Positions 18,851 through 28,366 are shown, counted from the first letter of the stretch. The stretch is 61,965 nt of DNA from an uncultured Flavobacteriales bacterium (GCA_938092255.1 CALKHF010000002.1:1-61965), one strand, 5' to 3'. Notes: generated by a model not told the origin, from the sequence alone. Numbers and translations are program-made.

Positions 18851-19595
18851 ACACCGGGCAATGATCTGAGCCCATAATATCATTATGAATTTCCGCAGTG
18901 TGTATCTGATTTATAAACTGCTTCGACACCAGAAAGTAATCTATTCTCCAACCTATATTTCTCGCCCTTGCCCCTGCTCTATAGCTCCACCAAGAGTATT
19001 TCACAGTATCGGGATTCATAAAGCGAAATGCGTCCATTAAACCGTTACTTTCATAATGATTCATCCCATCAATTTCTTCCTGCATATAACCAGCTGATTT
19101 ATTGTAATTCGGTTTTGGCCTTGCCAAGTCCATTGATTTATGCGCTACATTAAAATCACCGCATACAATAACAGGCTTGTTTTTTTCAAGATTCTTAAGA
19201 TAGGAACAAAAAGCCTTATCCCATTCCATTCGATATTTTATTCTCAACAATTCACTTCCAGAATTAGGCACATACACCGTAATCAGATAATAGTCATCAA
19301 ATTCCGCACATATGACACGGCCCTCATGGTCATGATCTGAAATACCAATATCATAGTTTACGGCGATTGGTTCAACTCTAGATAAAAGAGCAGTTCCGGA
19401 ATATCCTTTCTTTTCTGCCTCATTTGCATAAATGTGATAACCATCCAAATCTACCAAAGCTTCTTTGACTTGAGAAACCATTGCCTTTGTTTCTTGTAAA
19501 CAAATTATATCGGCATCCATAACTCGCATGTCCGAAATAAAATTTTTCTTCACAATTGCACGAATACCATTAACATTAAAGGATATAATTTTCAC
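18837..19595 (-). CDS. xth: Exodeoxyribonuclease III (AP endonuclease family)
   Basis: A 252-residue member of the exonuclease-endonuclease-phosphatase superfamily. MKIISFNVNGIRA (1-13), the metal-binding Glu in CLQETKA, the catalytic GDFNVAH motif, YSWWSYRAGARARNIGWRIDYFL and the C-terminal GSDHCPVSI are all diagnostic of XthA/ExoIII, a base-excision repair enzyme. The start codon is GTG at 19595 on a GTGA overlap with the upstream small gene. The 3' end runs 14 bases into the convergent Wzc-like gene, leaving no room for a terminator between them. Confidence 0.95.
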   Translation of the reverse strand: MKIISFNVNGIRAIVKKNFISDMRVMDADIICLQETKAMVSQVKEALVDLDGYHIYANEAEKKGYSGTALLSRVEPIAVNYDIGISDHDHEGRVICAEFDDYYLITVYVPNSGSELLRIKYRMEWDKAFCSYLKNLEKNKPVIVCGDFNVAHKSMDLARPKPNYNKSAGYMQEEIDGMNHYESNGLMDAFRFMNPDTVKYSWWSYRAGARARNIGWRIDYFLVSKQFINQIHTAEIHNDIMGSDHCPVSISF

Positions 19596-19783
19596 GAGGT
19601 TTCAGATTTACATTGCTCTTCGGGTTTTGCACCGCAAAAACTACAGGAGCCCTCTTCATTTTGAAACATTGGGTTGTTGCTTGCACAGGTACCTGCAAAC
19701 TTACCATCCTTTTTCAATAGAATCTTAACGGCTATACCAGCGAAGGCAAGAGTTAATAAAAGAATAGGAATTACAATATACAT
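19592..19783 (-). CDS. Small membrane protein with cysteine cluster
   Basis: A 63-residue protein with one N-terminal membrane helix (MYIVIPILLLTLAFAGIAVKILL) followed by a short domain containing four cysteines (GTCASNNP ... GSCSFCGAKPEEQC). The layout, a helix and then GxC...CxxC, resembles small NqrM/DUF539-type proteins thought to handle iron or metal for membrane complexes, but sequence similarity is only suggestive and no Na+-NQR genes are nearby. Stop and start overlap with xth (GTGA), and the GIN-domain gene ends 12 bases upstream, so it sits in an operon and is very likely real. Confidence 0.75.
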   Translation of the reverse strand: MYIVIPILLLTLAFAGIAVKILLKKDGKFAGTCASNNPMFQNEEGSCSFCGAKPEEQCKSETS

Positions 19784-19795
19784 ATCACAAAATTA

Positions 19796-20569
19796 TTAGT
19801 TTTTATCAATAAGCTTTCCAGAATTGTATTCTTTTTTTACTATTTCCGATGGGGTTCCATAATACCACAAATCCCCAGTTCCCGATAATTCTACTTTCAA
19901 AACATTCCCGTGTGCATTAATTTTTGAAAGTGTACCGGCCTGAGATATTAGGTCCATTGATTCATTTACATTTAAATCCATCAAGTTTAAAATAAGGTTC
20001 CCAAAAGTTTCTGAACGAAAGGAAGTACAATCTCCATGCAAAGTTACATCTGGCCAACCCGCTTCATTAAGATTGTAAATTTCATTTGCACTCAAATATA
20101 AATTCACTGATCCGCCTGATCCTAATGTCGTTATTTTTAAGTCCTCCAATACCAATACTCCTTGATTGCTTAATTCTTCGGACCCATTAAAGACGATTTC
20201 ATTTAATCCAATAAAATGGATATATACAATAATATCATTATTTCTATACCTAAAAAATTTACAACGGTTTTCATTACTAATATAAATCTCATTTGATTCA
20301 TCAGTATCAATCGATATTTGATTCAATAAATTCGATCCACCATACAGACGAATCTTTTCAATTGTATCCTGCACAAGGACAAAACGCATATGTTCACCCA
20401 AGATTAATTTATCAAAAGAAGGCAATTCAATCATTAAAGAATCAATTTCTCCAGATCTTTTAAAACAAGCTCGCTCCTTGGCCGGTTTGCACGAATGAAT
20501 ACCGTATAACACCACCACTAAAAATAGGAATAGAATTATACGTCGATATGAATGATACGTTTTATTCAT
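19796..20569 (-). CDS. GIN-domain (DUF2807-like) lipoprotein
   Basis: A 257-residue exported protein. A signal segment (RIILFLFLVVVLYGIHSC) ends at Cys about 27, consistent with a lipobox. The rest is a beta-solenoid-like repeat typical of the putative auto-transporter adhesin head GIN domain: FDKLILGEHMRFVLVQ, LNEIVFNGSEELSNQGVL, LKITTLGSGGSVNLYL and LSKINAHGNVLKVELSGTGDL. These proteins are common in Bacteroidetes envelopes; their function is not established. It overlaps the PagL-like gene by 8 bases and precedes the small cysteine protein. Confidence 0.8.
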   Translation of the reverse strand: MNKTYHSYRRIILFLFLVVVLYGIHSCKPAKERACFKRSGEIDSLMIELPSFDKLILGEHMRFVLVQDTIEKIRLYGGSNLLNQISIDTDESNEIYISNENRCKFFRYRNNDIIVYIHFIGLNEIVFNGSEELSNQGVLVLEDLKITTLGSGGSVNLYLSANEIYNLNEAGWPDVTLHGDCTSFRSETFGNLILNLMDLNVNESMDLISQAGTLSKINAHGNVLKVELSGTGDLWYYGTPSEIVKKEYNSGKLIDKN

Positions 20570-21668
20570 TTGATGTTTTTTTCTTGAAATTTAAAAGATA
20601 TCCAAGACCGGCCTCCATGTAATCTGCCTTGGCCCAATGTGTTTTTAACGTGATATTTGCATACAATCCATTTTTAAATAGATAGCGAAAACCAATTCTA
20701 TGATATAATGGCCCATTTGGCTTGTACCGATCTCTTATATATGCTCCCATTCCAAAGAAAAAATGGAAATGGTTTAGTGGCAATAAATAGCCTGTGTAAA
20801 AACCAAGTTGTAAAATACTGAATTGTGTTTTACTGACTTGGGGCTCAAAATCAAAAATAGATTGTTTTGAGATAAGGTCTAATCCGACTTCGACTCCGAC
20901 CTTTGGTTGAAAATAGCACCTTCCAAAAGCCCCGATCGCAAATACAGGATATTTCCGAGCTCCATGAGGGTTGATTTCTTTTAATGAAAAAACACCTTGA
21001 AAGCCAAAATAAACTTTTTTAAACTCCTTTATTTGTTTGCGAACTGAACTTTGTCGTTCTTCTAAAACATTTCGAGAATAACCCATAGAAAGATAAGGCA
21101 TATTAATGCCATAATTAGGTATTTTAAACGCACAATTACTAAAATGAGTAATATCTAATCCTAAAGAAATCGAACTTCGATCAAATCGATAAAGTGACTT
21201 AATCCCCATAACAATCATGGCATTAAGGTGAGAACTAACAGCCATGTTTTTAGGATTTAATATTGGGTCATATATTCTATTTGTATAACCAAGTCCAGAA
21301 CCCAACCTCCAATTGATTTCAAAATTATTCTTTAAAAGTATGGGAACATCCGCAAAACCATACAAAGCAGTATATCTTCCCAAAATTTCGTTATTACCTA
21401 CGGAGCCAAAGAAGAATGCCGCACCTACAGTTGGATAATTAAAATGCCTAGCCCAAGATTTATCGTCTTTTAAGCGTTTGTAATAGGATATTTCAGTCGC
21501 TAATGCTGTCTGTGCAGGCAAATGAGATAAAACCCCTCTGTGGGCAGCTAAAAACCCTGTTTTAAAACGAATATTAAATCCCTCACTGATTTGACATCGA
21601 AAACCAAATGCGTTGAATAACAAGAATAAAATAACAAGTGTCCTTTTCACCAATTCAAAGTTAAGCAT
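20562..21668 (-). CDS. PagL-like lipid A 3-O-deacylase / acyloxyacyl hydrolase
   Basis: A 368-residue predicted outer-membrane beta-barrel with an N-terminal signal (LVKRTLVILFLLFNAFGFRC). The segment GLDITHFSNCAFKIPNYGINMPYLSMGYS (about 170-198) matches the PagL active-site block, in which His and Ser of HxS act in removing the 3-O acyl chain from lipid A. The C-terminal part continues as amphipathic strands, making this longer than classical PagL (about 150-190 residues) and similar to the larger Bacteroidetes acyloxyacyl hydrolase group. It heads a four-gene minus-strand run and is divergent from mazG, with only 32 bases between the starts. Confidence 0.78.
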   Translation of the reverse strand: MLNFELVKRTLVILFLLFNAFGFRCQISEGFNIRFKTGFLAAHRGVLSHLPAQTALATEISYYKRLKDDKSWARHFNYPTVGAAFFFGSVGNNEILGRYTALYGFADVPILLKNNFEINWRLGSGLGYTNRIYDPILNPKNMAVSSHLNAMIVMGIKSLYRFDRSSISLGLDITHFSNCAFKIPNYGINMPYLSMGYSRNVLEERQSSVRKQIKEFKKVYFGFQGVFSLKEINPHGARKYPVFAIGAFGRCYFQPKVGVEVGLDLISKQSIFDFEPQVSKTQFSILQLGFYTGYLLPLNHFHFFFGMGAYIRDRYKPNGPLYHRIGFRYLFKNGLYANITLKTHWAKADYMEAGLGYLLNFKKKTSNE

Positions 21669-21682
21669 TCAATGCTATAAAT

Positions 21683-21696
21683 ATTACTTTTGTAAT
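21683..21696. promoter_or_regulatory. mazG -7 element inside an inverted repeat
   Basis: TACTTTTG (21685-21692) is a perfect match to TAnnTTTG on the plus strand and ends 8 bases before the mazG ATG, so the transcript would be almost leaderless. It lies within the inverted repeat ATTAC-TTTT-GTAAT (21683-21696) in a 32-base divergent spacer, so a repressor bound here could affect both mazG and the PagL-like operon. No -33 TTG is seen at the usual distance. Confidence 0.5.
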
Positions 21697-21700
21697 CACA

Positions 21701-22480
21701 ATGGATAAAAGACTAGTCGCATTTAAGAGATTATTGGATATAATGGATGATTTAAGGGAAAAGTGTCCTTGGGATCAGAAACAAACCCTTGAATCACTTA
21801 GAAATCTTACTATAGAGGAAACGTATGAACTCGCCGATGCCATAACGGCACAGAATTTAAATGAACTAAAAGGAGAGGTCGGAGATTTACTTCTACACAT
21901 GGTTTTTTATTGCAAAATCGCTAGTGAAAAAAAAGCTTTTGATATTGACGATGCCCTAAATGCTGTTTGTGATAAATTGATACATCGGCATCCGCATATC
22001 TATGGGGACGTCATCGTTCAAAACGAAGATGAGGTGAAAAAGAATTGGGAGAAATTAAAACTTAAGGAAGGAAAAACATCAGTTCTTGAGGGCGTACCAC
22101 ATTCACTACCAGCATTGGTTAAAGCAACTAGAATTCAAGAAAAAGCAAAAGGGATTGGTTTTGAATGGGAGAATGCCAAAGACGTCTGGAAAAAAGTAAA
22201 AGAAGAAATTGAGGAATTTGAAATTGAATTGAATAATAATACGGATAAAAAAGAAGAAGAATTTGGTGATTTATTATTTTCTTTAGTCAATTATGCCCGT
22301 TTTATTGATTTATCTCCCGAGTCAGCACTTTCTAAAACAAATCAAAAGTTTATTACAAGGTTTCAGCTCATGGAAGATTTAATATTAAAGGACCAAAATA
22401 AAATCGAAAACATGTCTTTAACAGAAATGGATCAATATTGGGATAGAGCTAAATTGTCATTACGAAACAAAGACATATAG
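21701..22480 (+). CDS. mazG: Nucleoside triphosphate pyrophosphohydrolase MazG
   Basis: A 259-residue protein with two MazG domains. The first has the signature LREKCPWDQKQTLESLRNLTIEETYELADAI (about 18-48) with the ExxE metal ligands, followed by LKGEVGDLLLHMVFYCKIA. The second has VKEEIEEFEIEL and KKEEEFGDLLFSLVNYARF. MazG hydrolyses NTPs and dNTPs to the monophosphate and PPi, limiting ppGpp accumulation and noncanonical nucleotides. Length matches E. coli MazG. It is a single plus-strand gene between two minus-strand operons and ends 2 bases from the convergent moxR gene. Confidence 0.95.
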   Translation: MDKRLVAFKRLLDIMDDLREKCPWDQKQTLESLRNLTIEETYELADAITAQNLNELKGEVGDLLLHMVFYCKIASEKKAFDIDDALNAVCDKLIHRHPHIYGDVIVQNEDEVKKNWEKLKLKEGKTSVLEGVPHSLPALVKATRIQEKAKGIGFEWENAKDVWKKVKEEIEEFEIELNNNTDKKEEEFGDLLFSLVNYARFIDLSPESALSKTNQKFITRFQLMEDLILKDQNKIENMSLTEMDQYWDRAKLSLRNKDI

Positions 22481-22482
22481 AA

Positions 22483-23436
22483 CTACAATAATTCTGATAT
22501 TATTCTGTCCATAGAATAACCCTCTGCCTCTGCCCTATAATTACGCACCAATCGATGTCTAAGAATTGGCTTTGCAATCGCTTTAACATCTTCAATGTCT
22601 GGTGAATACTTCCCTTGAAGCGCAGCATAACATTTGGCACCTACAATTAAATATTGAGAGGCCCTAGGTCCAGCTCCCCAAGTGATATAATTTTTAGTTA
22701 TTTCAGGTGCGTTTTTATTATTAAGTCTCGTATTATTGACCAATGTAACAGCATACTCCAATACATTGTCAGCAACTGGTATGCGTCTGATTAAATCTTG
22801 GTAAGCGATGATTTGTTCAGAAGTTAGAATTACATCTAACTTTTCTTTGGTATCAGAGGTGGTCTTCTTCACAATTTCCAATTCCTCTTCATAGCTCGGG
22901 TAATCAACCCAAATATTAAACATGAATCGGTCAAGCTGAGCCTCAGGAAGAGGATAAGTTCCCTCCTGCTCAATCGGGTTTTGTGTAGCTAAAACAAAAA
23001 AGGGATTGGGCAACTCATAAGTCTTCCCTGATGCTGTAACGCTTCTCTCCTGCATCGCTTCAAGCAATGCTGATTGAGTTTTGGGAGGTGTTCTATTTAT
23101 TTCGTCTGCCAAAATAACATTTGAAAATACCGGCCCTGGAATGAATTTGAATGACTTACTTTCATCTAATATTTCAGAACCAATAATGTCTGAGGGCATT
23201 AGGTCCGGTGTAAATTGAATTCGATTAAAGCTCAAGCCAAGCGTTTCTGAAATGGTATTTACAAGAAGGGTTTTTGCCAATCCAGGAACCCCTACTAATA
23301 GACAGTGAGAACGAGAAAAAATAGATATACATACTTGATTAACCACATCATCTTGACCAACAATAATCTTGCTTATTTCTTGCTTTAAACGTTTGTAGCT
23401 AACAACGAGCTCATCAATTCTTTCTTTATCGGTCAT
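22483..23436 (-). CDS. MoxR family AAA+ ATPase
   Basis: A 317-residue AAA+ ATPase. Walker A is GVPGLAKT (about 53-60) with LVNTI after it, Walker B is VILADEINRTPPKTQSALLEAMQERSVT (about 107-134), and sensor 1 is FVLATQNPIEQEGTYPLPEAQLDRFM. These are textbook MoxR features. MoxR proteins act as chaperones for complex assembly, usually beside VWA/DUF58 genes. Here no such partner follows within the operon; the gene is last in the run guaB, ppiC-like, surA-like, moxR, starting 4 bases after the SurA-like stop. Confidence 0.92.
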   Translation of the reverse strand: MTDKERIDELVVSYKRLKQEISKIIVGQDDVVNQVCISIFSRSHCLLVGVPGLAKTLLVNTISETLGLSFNRIQFTPDLMPSDIIGSEILDESKSFKFIPGPVFSNVILADEINRTPPKTQSALLEAMQERSVTASGKTYELPNPFFVLATQNPIEQEGTYPLPEAQLDRFMFNIWVDYPSYEEELEIVKKTTSDTKEKLDVILTSEQIIAYQDLIRRIPVADNVLEYAVTLVNNTRLNNKNAPEITKNYITWGAGPRASQYLIVGAKCYAALQGKYSPDIEDVKAIAKPILRHRLVRNYRAEAEGYSMDRIISELL

Positions 23437-23440
23437 AGTT

Positions 23441-24802
23441 TCAGTTGTTTGAATTTAAGAACCATTTGTGAGAAAAATCACAATTGTTGTAAGAATCATC
23501 TACACGGATAAAGGCATTGGATATTTTTGAATCAATCCATGCTCCCATGATTCTTTCTTTCTTGTCATTTTCAGCGGCAGCTTTAATTAAGCTATAGTCA
23601 TCATTAATATTCGCGATATGAGGTACAAACCTTTCCATCAATCGAACGATTCGAATACCTTGCTTTCTTTCGTATATATCTACGTATAAATTGGGAGACG
23701 TTATGTCTCCTTTCTCCATTGCGTCGGTGAGCAAATATATTTGTTGATCTACTTGGTTTAAGTCTTCCATATCCCACAATTGATCACCAGTAATAGGATT
23801 GGTTAGAATTCCTGAATTTTGTTTCGTTCTTTCATCATTTGAATAAATAGAAATTGCCTCATTCCAGGTTATTTCATTTTCATTTAACCTCTTATAACAT
23901 TCGTCCATTTTAACTGATGCTTTATTGATTGCATCATTACTGAACTCCGGCATATTTAAAATGTGAAGACAAGTGTAGTCGTCACCTTTTCGTGATATAA
24001 GCTTAATTATATGATACCCATATTGTGTTTCTATAATATCAGAAACCTCCCCTACTTTCAATTTAAATACTGTTGATTCAAATTGAGGAACCATCATTCC
24101 TCGAGATGCTTCAATTTTCCCACCTAAACTTGCACTGCCCGGATCATCAGAATGAATTCGTGCCATAGTCTCAAAACTTTTACCTCCAACAACGATCAAA
24201 TCAAGAACCTCATTTAATTCATTAAAAGCCCGCTTATTATCTTCAGCGTTAATGTCAGGGTAAATAACAATTTGTTGAAAGCTAAGCTTCATATTAATGA
24301 AGGGTACACTATCTTTTGGTAGTGCTTCAAAAAAAGATGACACCTCTTTGGGGGTAACGGATATACCATTTGTGATTGTCCTTTCCATTTCTTGTGCCAA
24401 TATTCTGTCTTTGATTATGGAACGAAACTCTTCTTTAATTTGAGTTGTAGTCTTACCGTAATATTCCTCGAGTTTGTCCCTACCTCCCATGTCCTTTTCA
24501 ATAATTCGTAAACGATTCTCCATTTCAGCATCTACTTGTTCATCGGAAACAGGAATACTGTCAAGTTTGGCTTGATTAACAAGCAATTCCTGAACCATGA
24601 GCTTCTCCAATACAGAACAGGAAAAGGCGAAATCAACCTCCATTTCAGATTGGGTTGCTTGTAATTTTTGAATTTCAATGTCAGACAAAAGAATAATATT
24701 GTCTCCAACTTGAGCCAAAACTTTATTTACAATTTTACCATTTTGAGCAAAGAGAGTTGATGTGAAAAGTAAGAATAAAGGAAATAGTGTATGTTTAATC
24801 AT
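23441..24802 (-). CDS. SurA-like periplasmic peptidyl-prolyl isomerase/chaperone
   Basis: A 453-residue exported foldase. After a signal peptide (LFPLFLLFTSTLFAQ) comes a SurA_N-type segment (IVNKVLAQVGDNIILLSDIEIQ ... VLEKLMVQELLVNQAKLDSI). It is followed by one clear parvulin domain (MKLSFQQIVIYPDINAED ... DDPGSASLGGKIEASRGMMVPQFESTVFKLKVGEVSDIIETQYGYHIIKLI) and a degraded second rotamase-like region (TCLHILNMPEF ... YSNDERTKQNSGIL). SurA proteins guide outer-membrane barrels to the BAM complex. It overlaps the upstream PpiC-type gene by 8 bases. Confidence 0.9.
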   Translation of the reverse strand: MIKHTLFPLFLLFTSTLFAQNGKIVNKVLAQVGDNIILLSDIEIQKLQATQSEMEVDFAFSCSVLEKLMVQELLVNQAKLDSIPVSDEQVDAEMENRLRIIEKDMGGRDKLEEYYGKTTTQIKEEFRSIIKDRILAQEMERTITNGISVTPKEVSSFFEALPKDSVPFINMKLSFQQIVIYPDINAEDNKRAFNELNEVLDLIVVGGKSFETMARIHSDDPGSASLGGKIEASRGMMVPQFESTVFKLKVGEVSDIIETQYGYHIIKLISRKGDDYTCLHILNMPEFSNDAINKASVKMDECYKRLNENEITWNEAISIYSNDERTKQNSGILTNPITGDQLWDMEDLNQVDQQIYLLTDAMEKGDITSPNLYVDIYERKQGIRIVRLMERFVPHIANINDDYSLIKAAAENDKKERIMGAWIDSKISNAFIRVDDSYNNCDFSHKWFLNSNN

Positions 24803-26765
24803 CAGCTCCTAAATTGTACAAAACATCATAATTAATGCTAATTGGATATTTATTTTTTAATTCTTCTAACCAGCTTACTTCTAAGTAAGTCTGGTAATCA
24901 GAAATTACAGCTCCCTTAATTTCGGATAGCTCTTTAGGCATAACAGGTAATTTTTCATCTACCATCACAACATAGTGCTTTCCTCCTGACTCAAAGGCCT
25001 CATTTCTTCCTTCTGATAAAGATCTGCCTTTAAGAAAATCCGTCTCGTTAGGAACGTATTTATTCATTTTAACATCTAAATTTAATTCGGTATCAACATT
25101 GATTTTCTCAATGATTACATCAGAAGTGTTTTTCTTCTTCTTAAGAAGTTTATACACTTTTTCAGAAATTGACGAGTTCGCGCAAATGTATACTGTCGCT
25201 TCTAATCTTTCGGGCCACATATATTTCATTTTTTGAGTCTCATAAAAAGCTTTTAAACCAGTAGTATCTTTAACTGCTTTATTCCAAACCTTATCAGACA
25301 TTATTTCATAAAGAATAATCCCATCGTGATATTCTTTAACCAAGGCTTTGTATTCTGGATACTTTGCTGGCAATAAAGATTCTTCATAAGCTAAAACACT
25401 CTTTTTTACCCATTGCTTATATTGTTTGTTCACAATATCCTCAAAGGTATATCGACGCATTCCTCTGAATGTTTTTTTCAAAAATTCAGCAAAATCTGTT
25501 TGTCTATATGACTTTTCGCCTAAGCTAAACAGTATACCATCAGTAATCAACTTGTCAGCATTCCATTTTCCAGCATAATACGAGGAATCCAAATTATCCA
25601 CGAACCAATTTAAATATTGACCCTCAGACTCTTGGAAATTATATTTAACCTTTAATTTTGAGACAAAAACGTCTTGTGTTTTTTTAGCTCTATCATCTTT
25701 GTCTACTTTTTTCTTCAATTCTTTTTTCATCTCGTCGAAAGGCCTAACGTCGTTCCATGATAATCGTTTGATAATGTGAAATCCGTAATTGGTTTTTAAT
25801 GGACTTGAGATTTCACCATCTTCTTTAAGAGCGAATGAGGCATCCTCAAATTCGGGCACCATACGTTGAGCAGATCCTGAACCAAAAACAGGTAGTTCTC
25901 CTCCCTTTTTAGAAGAGGAAGGGTCATCTGAATATTTTTGAACCATTTTCTGCCAATATTCATCACTATTTGATGCTTTCAATTTTTCATAAATCTCATT
26001 GATTTTTTTCTCTGCAGAAGCGATATCCGCATCTGTACTGCCTTGCGGTGTGCCGACCATTAAATGAGCTACACGAATGGTTCCTCTCGCTGGCCGCGAA
26101 TCGGTAACCTGCATAATATGATAACCATACTTTGTTCTAAAGGGATCTGAAACTTCACCTTTGGGTGTATTATACGCTTTTTCTTCAAACGAATACAACA
26201 TTTGAAAAGTCGTAAAATAACCGAGGTCTCCTCCATTTTGAATTACTGACGGATCTTGTGAACTATTTTTTGACTTCGCAACTATTGCAAAATCTTCCCC
26301 GTCCTCTATTCTTTTTTTGAGCTCCAACAAACGATTGTATGCTTTTAAAGTATCTTTTGGTAAGGCGTTTGGACTCACTTTTATGAGGATGTGAGAGGCA
26401 CGAATTTCAGTTTTAAGACGGTTGTAGGCTTCTTGAACCATGGCTTTGTTTTCCACACTATCAGTCAAATATGGCAAAGCAAGTTGCTTTCTGTAACCTT
26501 CAAGTTCCTTTTTTAATCTAGGCACAGTATCATATCCCTGAGCCTCTGCTTCTGCAACTTTTAATTTAAATTTTGTGAAAAGGTCCATATAATCGTCAAT
26601 GGATGCCTTGTCATACTTAGGTTCATTGTTGTTTTTTAAATAAATCTGTAAAAATTCACTTTTTGTTACACCATCACCATTCACTTCCATAATAATAGGA
26701 TCGGTCTGTCCAAATGATGAAGTAATAATACAAAGAGAGAATAAAAAGAAAATAGTTTGTTTCAT
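24795..26765 (-). CDS. PpiC-type parvulin peptidyl-prolyl isomerase, two domains
   Basis: A 656-residue exported protein. It has a signal peptide (MKQTIFFLFSLCIITSSFG) and two tandem parvulin domains. The first is RASHILIKVSPNALP ... DPSVIQNGGDLGYFTTFQM ... FRTKYGYHIMQVTDSRP (about 122-225). The second is RVAHLMVGTPQGSTD ... DDPSSSKKGGELPVFGSGSAQRMVPEFEDASFALKEDGEISSPLKTNYGFHIIKRL (about 227-335). A ~300-residue C-terminal region of unknown function follows, as in PpiD/SurA-like Bacteroidetes foldases. It lies between guaB and the SurA-like gene and may assist outer-membrane or T9SS protein folding. Confidence 0.9.
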   Translation of the reverse strand: MKQTIFFLFSLCIITSSFGQTDPIIMEVNGDGVTKSEFLQIYLKNNNEPKYDKASIDDYMDLFTKFKLKVAEAEAQGYDTVPRLKKELEGYRKQLALPYLTDSVENKAMVQEAYNRLKTEIRASHILIKVSPNALPKDTLKAYNRLLELKKRIEDGEDFAIVAKSKNSSQDPSVIQNGGDLGYFTTFQMLYSFEEKAYNTPKGEVSDPFRTKYGYHIMQVTDSRPARGTIRVAHLMVGTPQGSTDADIASAEKKINEIYEKLKASNSDEYWQKMVQKYSDDPSSSKKGGELPVFGSGSAQRMVPEFEDASFALKEDGEISSPLKTNYGFHIIKRLSWNDVRPFDEMKKELKKKVDKDDRAKKTQDVFVSKLKVKYNFQESEGQYLNWFVDNLDSSYYAGKWNADKLITDGILFSLGEKSYRQTDFAEFLKKTFRGMRRYTFEDIVNKQYKQWVKKSVLAYEESLLPAKYPEYKALVKEYHDGIILYEIMSDKVWNKAVKDTTGLKAFYETQKMKYMWPERLEATVYICANSSISEKVYKLLKKKKNTSDVIIEKINVDTELNLDVKMNKYVPNETDFLKGRSLSEGRNEAFESGGKHYVVMVDEKLPVMPKELSEIKGAVISDYQTYLEVSWLEELKNKYPISINYDVLYNLGADD

Positions 26766-26773
26766 GAGTTTAT

Positions 26774-28246
26774 TTATTTAATACTATAGTTAGGGGCTTC
26801 TCTTGTAATAGAAACATCGTGTGGGTGTGATTCACGAACACCTGCCGATGTAATTCTTACAAATTTTGAGCCTTTTAATTTTTCAACAGTTGATGCACCG
26901 CAATATCCCATGCCAGCGCGTATACCCCCAATAATTTGATACATCACTTCCGAAAGAGAACCTTTGTATGGTACACGACCTGAAATTCCTTCAGGAACAA
27001 GTTTTTTAATGTCGTCTTCAGCATCTTGAAAATATCGATCTTTAGAGCCTTGCTGCATGGCTTCTATTGAGCCCATTCCTCTGTAGGATTTAAATTTTCT
27101 GCCTTCATATATGATGGTTTCTCCGGGAGATTCTTCAACACCAGCAAACATAGATCCCAGCATTACTGAATCTGCTCCTGCAGCTAAAGCCTTCACAATA
27201 TCTCCGGTATATCTAATTCCACCATCAGCTATTACAGGAACTCCAGATCCCTTTAATGCTTTTGCGACATCATTTATTGCAGTTAGTTGCGGTACGCCTA
27301 CCCCTGCGATTATTCTTGTCGTGCAAATTGAACCAGGTCCAATACCTACTTTCACGGCATCTGCTCCCGCATCTACTAAATATTTTGCTGCCTCAGGTGT
27401 AGCAATATTACCAACAATCACACTTAAATCAGGAAAATTATTTTTTACAGCCTTAAGTTTAAGGACCACTCCTTTTGTATGACCATGAGCCGTATCGATA
27501 ACAATCGCATCAACACCAGCTTCTACTAACTTCTCTACTCTTTGAATCGTATCGTCTGTTACACCAACGGCCGCTGCCACTCTTAACCTTCCTAAATGAT
27601 CTTTACACGATGATGGATGCTCTTTAACCTTAATAATGTCTCTATATGTAATTAAACCAATAAGATTGTTATCAGCGTCAACTACCGGTAATTTTTCGAT
27701 TCTATTTTTTTGTAAAATAACCTCCGCTTTACTCAACTCAATAGACTCAGGCGTTGTAATTAAATTTTCTGATGTCATAACTTCAACAATGGGCCTATTG
27801 GTATTTCTTTCGAACCTTAAGTCTCGATTGGTTACAATGCCAATAAGTTTTTTATCCGCATCAATAACTGGGATTCCGCCAATGCTATTTTCTTTCATTA
27901 ACGCGAGAGCATCCTTAACAAGAGCCTCTTTATGTAATGTGATAGGATCTATAATCATACCACTTTCTGATCTTTTAACCTTGCGAACATTTTTTGCCTG
28001 ATCCTCAATAGACATGTTTTTGTGTATCACGCCTATCCCGCCCTGCTGAGCAATAGCAATTGCCATATTTGCTTCAGTAACTGTATCCATAGCAGCAGAT
28101 ACAATTGGGGAATTCAATTGAATGTTTTTGGAAAAACGGCTAGACAAATTCACATCACGAGGAAGCACCTCTGAATAAGCGGGTACTAAAAGTACATCGT
28201 CATAGGTTAAACCTTCTTGTATTTGTGCTAAATTTTCTAGAGACAT
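26774..28246 (-). CDS. guaB: IMP dehydrogenase
   Basis: A 490-residue IMPDH of full length. N-terminal [19 protein letters not shown], two CBS domains in the insertion (about 95-210), the catalytic Cys loop [20 protein letters not shown] (about 300-320) and the flap segment [32 protein letters not shown] are all present. It oxidises IMP to XMP with NAD+, the committed step of GTP synthesis. It is the first gene of a four-gene minus-strand operon (8-base gap to the PpiC-type gene). A matching -7 element lies 29 bases upstream. Confidence 0.97.
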   Translation of the reverse strand: MSLENLAQIQEGLTYDDVLLVPAYSEVLPRDVNLSSRFSKNIQLNSPIVSAAMDTVTEANMAIAIAQQGGIGVIHKNMSIEDQAKNVRKVKRSESGMIIDPITLHKEALVKDALALMKENSIGGIPVIDADKKLIGIVTNRDLRFERNTNRPIVEVMTSENLITTPESIELSKAEVILQKNRIEKLPVVDADNNLIGLITYRDIIKVKEHPSSCKDHLGRLRVAAAVGVTDDTIQRVEKLVEAGVDAIVIDTAHGHTKGVVLKLKAVKNNFPDLSVIVGNIATPEAAKYLVDAGADAVKVGIGPGSICTTRIIAGVGVPQLTAINDVAKALKGSGVPVIADGGIRYTGDIVKALAAGADSVMLGSMFAGVEESPGETIIYEGRKFKSYRGMGSIEAMQQGSKDRYFQDAEDDIKKLVPEGISGRVPYKGSLSEVMYQIIGGIRAGMGYCGASTVEKLKGSKFVRITSAGVRESHPHDVSITREAPNYSIK

Positions 28247-28275
28247 AACGAACCTATTGTTAAAATAAATTCTTG

Positions 28276-28283
28276 CAAATTTA
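28276..28283 (-). promoter_or_regulatory. Putative guaB promoter -7 element (TAAATTTG)
   Basis: On the minus strand TAAATTTG matches TAnnTTTG exactly and predicts a transcript start roughly 25 bases before the guaB ATG. No TTG is found at the expected -33 position. Confidence 0.5.
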
Positions 28284-28366
28284 TGAAAAATTCACGGGAG
28301 TACACTAGAACTCTACTTTCTAATGTTAATATTATTAAAAAATTAACATCAATTACAATTTATACG

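Noticed and set aside
27111-27482. 123- and 121-residue ORFs antisense to guaB
   Set aside because: They are complementary to IMP dehydrogenase coding sequence and show no independent features.
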